Made by a program: the position numbers and the translations under genes. A stretch of DNA of 64,000 bases from Halolactibacillus alkaliphilus (GTDB lineage: Bacteria; Bacillota; Bacilli; Bacillales; Amphibacillaceae), in the NCBI RefSeq assembly GCF_900115465.1, contig NZ_FOWN01000005.1, positions 21,394 to 85,393 of the forward strand, given 5' to 3'. Every line of letters begins with the position of its first letter. Position 1 is the stretch's first letter. A model generated the notes under the pieces. That model did no database searches. It was not told the origin of the DNA and saw only the letters and a list, made by a program, of their open reading frames with translations. Below are positions 59,336 through 64,000 of the stretch, piece after piece.

Positions 59336-61624
59336 ATGATTAAAAAGAACCGTATCATTGGCTTTTTTATTGTCCTAGTGACATTAATTGCCGTGATTTC
59401 AACAACTGTATTTAATATTGCGAGTGATGTAAAGTTAGGCCTTGATTTGCAAGGCGGCGTCGAGATTTTGTATGATGTCGAAGCTTTAGATGATGAACAA
59501 GAAGTGACACCAGCCATGCTGGATGCTACTGTAGAATCCTTGCGTCAACGTGTTGATGTTTTAGGGGTAAGTGAACCGAGTTTTACGATTGAAGAACCAA
59601 ATCGCGTCAGGGTTCAATTAGCTGGGATTCAAAATGAAGATGACGCACGGGAAATCTTACAAACGACAGCACAACTGTCTTTTAGAAATGCTGAAGACGA
59701 GGTTATGCTCTCAGGTGCTGACCTTGTTGAAGGAGGCGCACGCCAAGATTTTGATTCAAATACTAACCAGCCTATTGTAACGCTCCAATTGAAAGATGGT
59801 GCGCAATTTGGTAACATTACGCGGACCATTTTAGAAGATAATACATTACAAAATGTTTTGGTCATTTGGCTTGATTATGAAGAAGGCGACCAATATATAG
59901 AAGAATTTAGAAAAGAACCTTTTTACACTGGGGAAGATCGATTAGAAGGAGAGCCTAAATACATTTCGGCACCTTCTATTAGAAATGTGATTAATTCTGC
60001 TCAAGTGCAAATTGATGGCAACTTCTCAGTTGATGAAGCAAAACAGTTAGCGGACCTCTTAAATGCAGGTTCATTACCGGTTGATTTAACAGAAGTCTAT
60101 ACTACATCTGTTTCAGCACAATTTGGCGTGGATGCATTAAATCAAACACTGTTTGCTGGGGCATTAGGCATACTGTTTATTTTTATCTTTATGCTCGCTA
60201 TTTATCGTTTTGGTGGTGTCATTACCGTTATTACACTCAGTCTTTATATATACTTAGTCGTTTTAGTATTTGAGTTAATGAATGGGGTACTGACTTTACC
60301 AGGAATTGCTGCCCTTATTTTAGGGGTTGGTATGGCTGTGGATGCGAATATTATAACTTTTGAACGGATGAAGGAAGAGTTGCGTGAAGGGAAGTCGATG
60401 ATTGCTTCATTTGAATCGGCTAATAAAAATTCATTATCAACTATTCTTGATGCGAACATTACAACACTTATCGCAGCAACAGTGCTATTTATATACGGGA
60501 CTAGCTCAGTAAAAGGTTTTGCAACATTACTCATTGTAAGTATCGTACTTAGTTTTATTACGACCGTCTTTATTTCACGCTTCTTAATGGGGCTATGGAT
60601 TAAGAGTCGTACCTTAGATAAAAGACCACATTGGATTGGTGTTAAAAAAGAGCAAATACGTTCACTTAGTGATACAACGGAAGAAGAACCTAAGTTCTTT
60701 GGTAAACGCATTGATTTTGTTCAGCACCGGAAGAAGTATTTTATCGCAAGCGGTGCACTCATCGTTGTTGGAATTATATCGATGTTGATTGCCGGGCTTA
60801 ACTTAAGTATTGATTTTACAAGTGGGACGCGTATTGAAGTAAACACAGTCGAGAGTATTTCTGAAGAAGCTGTGTTTGACCACTTTGAGCAATTTGATTA
60901 TGAACCGGATACAGTTACTTTTGCTGGAGATAATAATGAAGTAGTTGTCATTCGTTTAAGTGATCAATTAAGTCAAGAAGAAGTCGCGGAAGTACGCAGT
61001 TACTTTAATGAACTATATGATACAGAAGCGAGTATTAGTACAGTAAGTCCAGTTGTAGGTCAACAATTAGCTCGTAATGCGATGATTGCCGTGGCTATTG
61101 CATCTGTCTTTATTGTGATTTATGTGACCATTCGTTTTGAAATTAACTTTGCTATTGCAGCAATTATCGCTCTACTTCACGATGCCTTTTTCATTCTTGC
61201 TGTTTTCAGTTTAACGCAAGTAGAATTTAATGTGACGATTGTAGCGGCTATCTTAACCATTGTTGGTTATTCAATTAACGATACGATTGTAAACTTTGAT
61301 CGAATCAGAGAAAATGTGAGAAAGAAAAAAACTATTCGTTCATATGATCAACTAGCACGTGTCGTCAATGATAGTTTAATTCAAACATTGGTGAGAAGTA
61401 TTAATACCGTTGTGACGGTTATTGTAGCAGCCATCTTTTTATGGATATTTGGTGCGCCTGCCATTACTAATTTCTCCTTTGCTTTAGTGATAGGCTTATT
61501 TGCAGGGATGTATTCATCTAACTTTATCGCAGCTCAACTTTGGCTTGTCTTTCGTGGGCGAAACATTAAAGAAAAACCGATTGTGTTTGTAGAAAAAAAA
61601 CGCAATGATGGTCCTCAAGTCTAA
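59336..61624 (+). CDS. secDF: Fused Sec translocon subunits SecDF
   Basis: A 762-aa SecD-SecF fusion with 12 membrane helices in two halves. SecD part: LGLDLQGGVEILYDV (about residue 36), the P1 head, and ALILGVGMAVDANIITFER (about 330). SecF part from about 455: LSIDFTSGTRIEV and TIVGYSINDTIVNFDRIRE (about 640). It uses the proton or sodium gradient to pull secreted proteins out. SD GATGAGAGGA. Confidence 0.98.
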   Translation: MIKKNRIIGFFIVLVTLIAVISTTVFNIASDVKLGLDLQGGVEILYDVEALDDEQEVTPAMLDATVESLRQRVDVLGVSEPSFTIEEPNRVRVQLAGIQNEDDAREILQTTAQLSFRNAEDEVMLSGADLVEGGARQDFDSNTNQPIVTLQLKDGAQFGNITRTILEDNTLQNVLVIWLDYEEGDQYIEEFRKEPFYTGEDRLEGEPKYISAPSIRNVINSAQVQIDGNFSVDEAKQLADLLNAGSLPVDLTEVYTTSVSAQFGVDALNQTLFAGALGILFIFIFMLAIYRFGGVITVITLSLYIYLVVLVFELMNGVLTLPGIAALILGVGMAVDANIITFERMKEELREGKSMIASFESANKNSLSTILDANITTLIAATVLFIYGTSSVKGFATLLIVSIVLSFITTVFISRFLMGLWIKSRTLDKRPHWIGVKKEQIRSLSDTTEEEPKFFGKRIDFVQHRKKYFIASGALIVVGIISMLIAGLNLSIDFTSGTRIEVNTVESISEEAVFDHFEQFDYEPDTVTFAGDNNEVVVIRLSDQLSQEEVAEVRSYFNELYDTEASISTVSPVVGQQLARNAMIAVAIASVFIVIYVTIRFEINFAIAAIIALLHDAFFILAVFSLTQVEFNVTIVAAILTIVGYSINDTIVNFDRIRENVRKKKTIRSYDQLARVVNDSLIQTLVRSINTVVTVIVAAIFLWIFGAPAITNFSFALVIGLFAGMYSSNFIAAQLWLVFRGRNIKEKPIVFVEKKRNDGPQV

Positions 61625-61695
61625 CACGTGTGTTTAAATCATTCCTATTAGTGGTAAATAAAAGTAGCACTAATATAAGTAAATGAGGTGAAGTG

Positions 61696-62016
61696 ATGAA
61701 AGGACAAACTTATGTAATTGCCGCTCTTGTTTTTGCACTAATCGTCGCAACGTTTGCGGTCATTAATGTTGACCCAGTTGAAGTGAATTATTTGTTTTTT
61801 ACAAGTGAATCACCGCTTATACTTGTTATTTTAGTTTCTACCTTGTTAGGTGGCTTGATTACGAGTGGATTTGGTATCGCGCATTTAATTGGAGCAAAGA
61901 AAAAAATTCGTCAATTAGAGTCTGAAAATAAACAACTAAGAGCAGCTGCTGCCGTTAATTTTGAATCGGAAGAGGAAGAAGCTCAAGTAGAAGTTATCGA
62001 TTCTGAAAATAATTAA
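61696..62016 (+). CDS. yrvD: LapA-domain (YrvD-like) membrane protein
   Basis: A 106-aa protein: two membrane helices (about residues 5-25 and 40-62) flanking NVDPVEVNYLF, then a coiled coil (KKKIRQLESENKQLRAA) and an acidic tail. LapA/DUF1049 family; B. subtilis yrvD lies at the same place before recJ. Start ATG 61696 with SD GAGGTGAAG; a GTG one codon upstream is possible. Confidence 0.9.
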   Translation: MKGQTYVIAALVFALIVATFAVINVDPVEVNYLFFTSESPLILVILVSTLLGGLITSGFGIAHLIGAKKKIRQLESENKQLRAAAAVNFESEEEEAQVEVIDSENN

Positions 62017-62026
62017 TCAACATGAA

Positions 62027-62070
62027 TTGAACCCCCTGACCATGTCTAGTATAATAGATGGGTCAGGGGT
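62027..62070 (+). promoter_or_regulatory. recJ promoter inside a dyad that covers the recJ SD
   Basis: TTGAAC (62027-62032), a 17-bp spacer and TATAAT (62050-62055). The 9-bp arms CCCCTGACC (62033-62041) and GGTCAGGGG (62061-62069) flank the -10, and the right arm includes the recJ SD AGGGGTGA. In read-through RNA from secDF-yrvD this hairpin would hide the SD; in RNA from the recJ promoter the left arm is not transcribed. Confidence 0.65.
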
Positions 62071-62076
62071 GAATTT

Positions 62077-64000
62077 ATGTTAGAGAGTAAAATGAAATGG
62101 ATGTTTGATTCATTAGAACCTGTCAATGAATTAGATGCGATTATTGAAGGTTTATTAGAACAACGGGGATTAACTACAGCGCAAGAAAAGCAAGCATTTC
62201 TATATCCTCAAGTTGAAGATTTGATAGATCCTGCTCATTTAGCCGATATTGACAAAGCTAAGACGCGGATTTTAAGAGCGATTGATAACAATGAACAGAT
62301 TATGATACTTGGTGATTACGACGCTGATGGTGTAACATCAACGACACTTATGTTAGAAACACTTAGAGAGCTCGGAGCGATGTGTGATTGTTATATACCG
62401 AATCGTTTTACTGAGGGGTATGGACCAAATCCGACAGCAATGAGACAAATTAAGCAAGATGGCTTTGATTTAGTAATTACAGTAGATACGGGAATTGCGG
62501 CATTTGAGTCGATTGATGTGGCAAATGAGATTGGTCTTGACGTGATCATTACTGATCACCATGAGGTACAAGAGACACTTCCTGCAGCATATGCTATTAT
62601 TCATCCTAAAATATCAGAGGATTATTCGTTTAAAGCTCTTGCGGGTGTTGGCGTTGCCTTTAAGTTAAGTCAATACTTGCTAGGCTATTTACCTGAAAAG
62701 TTTTTAGATTTAGTGGTAATTGGAACAATCAGTGATCTCGTCCCTTTGGTGGGCGAAAATCGTGTATTAGTGACACTGGGCTTAAAGCAATTACAGCAAA
62801 CAAAAAGACCGGGACTCGTTGCGTTAAAACACATTGCTGGTATTAAAGATGATGTGGATGAAGAAGATATTGGTTTTGGTATCGGTCCAAGATTGAATGC
62901 TGTTGGCCGTCTTGGAAGTGCTATGCCAGCTGTGAAGTTATTGATATCAGAAGACCTAGAAGAAGCGAATCAATTAGCACAGATGATTCATGATATGAAT
63001 ACGGAAAGACAAGAGATTGTCAAAGAGATAGCCAAAGAAGCAATAGCACTCGTTGAAGCGAATCCGGATGAACATCGTCATGTCATAGTCGTAGCAAAAG
63101 AAGATTGGAACGAGGGTGTTTTAGGTATTGTTGCTAGTCGGCTTGTAAGGGAATACCAGCGACCCGTTTTATGTCTTGCGATAAAACCTGAACAAGGTAT
63201 TGCAAAAGGATCGGCAAGAAGCATTGATGCGTATAATTTGTTTGAACACGGCATGTCAGTCAGAGAGTTATTCGTTCATTTTGGAGGTCACGCACAGGCG
63301 GCAGGAATGACTGTTGAACTTGGTAAATTACCTTACTTACGTTCGGCATTAAATAAAATTGCTGAAGAGACATTATCCGAAGAAGATTTTAAAGAACATA
63401 AACAAATAGATTTAGCCGTCGATGTAAGCCAGTTAACCCTCGAATTAGTAAGTCAGTTGAATCGTTTGGCGCCTTTTGGTATGGCAAACCCTAAACCGCT
63501 CTTCTACTTAAAAGGTGTTCCTAAAGATATCCGAAAAATTGGTGCTGATCAAACACACCTGAAATTCAGTCTCGAACAGAATAAATTTCAAGTGAATGTG
63601 ATTGGTTTTGGTTTCGGTGAAGATTATTTTCATCTCAATCAAAACCAAACAATCGAAGTAATTGGTTATTTATCTATAAATGAATGGAACAATGTGCGTT
63701 CTGTTCAATTAATGCTTGAAGATCGAAAAATATCTACCCAACAATTGTTTGATTTTCGGGGGCGGAAATTTTGGTACAAGGATGTACTTCCACATTTAAC
63801 TGGTGATAGTTCAATCGTGCATTTTACTCAGCCGTTTGAACACAATGGGATTAAAAGTGATCATGTGGTCGATGTTATCAATCAAGCATACCCAGTTCGT
63901 AATCTGATTGTGACCGATTTGCCTGAATCGATGAATAGTTTCGTTACATTAGTTAAAACATTAAAACCCGATAATCTTTACTTGTGTTATCAGGCACCGT
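62077..64000 (+). CDS. recJ: Single-strand DNA exonuclease RecJ (3' end outside window)
   Basis: Partial: 641 residues, open to the window edge. DHH-family motifs GDYDADGVTSTT (about residue 85), DTGIA, ITDHHEV (DHH, about 162) and the DHHA1 GGHAQAAGM motif (about 403), then an OB-like domain. 5'-to-3' exonuclease for recombination and mismatch repair. ATG 62077 with SD AGGGGTGA. Confidence 0.97.
   Translation, partial: MLESKMKWMFDSLEPVNELDAIIEGLLEQRGLTTAQEKQAFLYPQVEDLIDPAHLADIDKAKTRILRAIDNNEQIMILGDYDADGVTSTTLMLETLRELGAMCDCYIPNRFTEGYGPNPTAMRQIKQDGFDLVITVDTGIAAFESIDVANEIGLDVIITDHHEVQETLPAAYAIIHPKISEDYSFKALAGVGVAFKLSQYLLGYLPEKFLDLVVIGTISDLVPLVGENRVLVTLGLKQLQQTKRPGLVALKHIAGIKDDVDEEDIGFGIGPRLNAVGRLGSAMPAVKLLISEDLEEANQLAQMIHDMNTERQEIVKEIAKEAIALVEANPDEHRHVIVVAKEDWNEGVLGIVASRLVREYQRPVLCLAIKPEQGIAKGSARSIDAYNLFEHGMSVRELFVHFGGHAQAAGMTVELGKLPYLRSALNKIAEETLSEEDFKEHKQIDLAVDVSQLTLELVSQLNRLAPFGMANPKPLFYLKGVPKDIRKIGADQTHLKFSLEQNKFQVNVIGFGFGEDYFHLNQNQTIEVIGYLSINEWNNVRSVQLMLEDRKISTQQLFDFRGRKFWYKDVLPHLTGDSSIVHFTQPFEHNGIKSDHVVDVINQAYPVRNLIVTDLPESMNSFVTLVKTLKPDNLYLCYQAP

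Overview
The window is a stretch of chromosome from an AT-rich, low-GC Gram-positive bacterium of the order Bacillales. Its backbone follows the Bacillus subtilis order almost gene for gene: ysnA-ysnB-ysoA-tig-clpX-lon-ysxC-ysxD-hemA/hemL-spoVID-valS-folC, then radC-mreBCD-minCD-spoIVFA/FB-rplU-prp-rpmA-spo0B-obg-pheB-pheA-niaR-safA, then ruvAB-queA-tgt-yajC-yrbG-spoVB-comN-secDF-lapA-recJ. Spo0B, SpoIVFA/FB, SpoVID, SafA and SpoVB show a spore-forming ancestry. Several blocks of the B. subtilis order are absent here: lonB, hemXCDB, ysxE, maf, and nifS-nadBCA. Loss of the middle of the heme operon together with loss of de novo NAD genes suggests a fermentative, nutritionally dependent member of the Bacillaceae. 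An Amphibacillus/Halolactibacillus-like organism is one guess, made by inference only.

Layout. 1-294: trailer end of a type I-C-like CRISPR array, with no cas genes in view. 450-2000: nucleotide house-cleaning genes and a tRNA-Gly/tRNA-Arg pair. 2000-2740: a gene-poor scar with a decayed transposase and a second copy of the 3' half of tRNA-Arg, which looks like an old integration site. 2741-14533: protein quality control (tig, clpX, lon), ysxC, hemA-hemL and a spore coat gene. 14685-19339: a small membrane protein, a valine T-box with valS, and folC. 19346-32385: a full type IV pilus operon behind a class II cyclic-di-GMP riboswitch; it includes a von Willebrand factor A prepilin, a very large lectin-like/beta-solenoid prepilin and a PilO with a C-terminal LysM. 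32090-34500: a tnpB relic and an IS607-like element with intact tnpB but damaged tnpA. 34551-36394: radC, split exactly inside its metal-binding HxHPSGD motif by a compact 1151-bp group II intron. The intron's only reading frame keeps the maturase (X) domain but has lost most of the reverse transcriptase. 36558-64000: cell shape, division, sporulation signalling, ribosomal proteins, NAD, recombination, queuosine and Sec export genes, ending in a recJ cut by the window edge.

How it works together. Most blocks are ordinary housekeeping operons with recognisable sigma-A promoters and intrinsic terminators. The unusual biology lies in 19.3-36.4 kb: second-messenger control of a surface pilus with adhesin-like minor pilins, and next to it a cluster of mobile elements. 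RadC can be full length (230 aa) only if the intron splices. The intron boundaries are supported by a GTGCG 5' end, a textbook 34-nt domain V, a domain VI with a bulged A, an AC 3' end, restoration of the RadC frame, and an 8-bp EBS1-IBS1 pairing.
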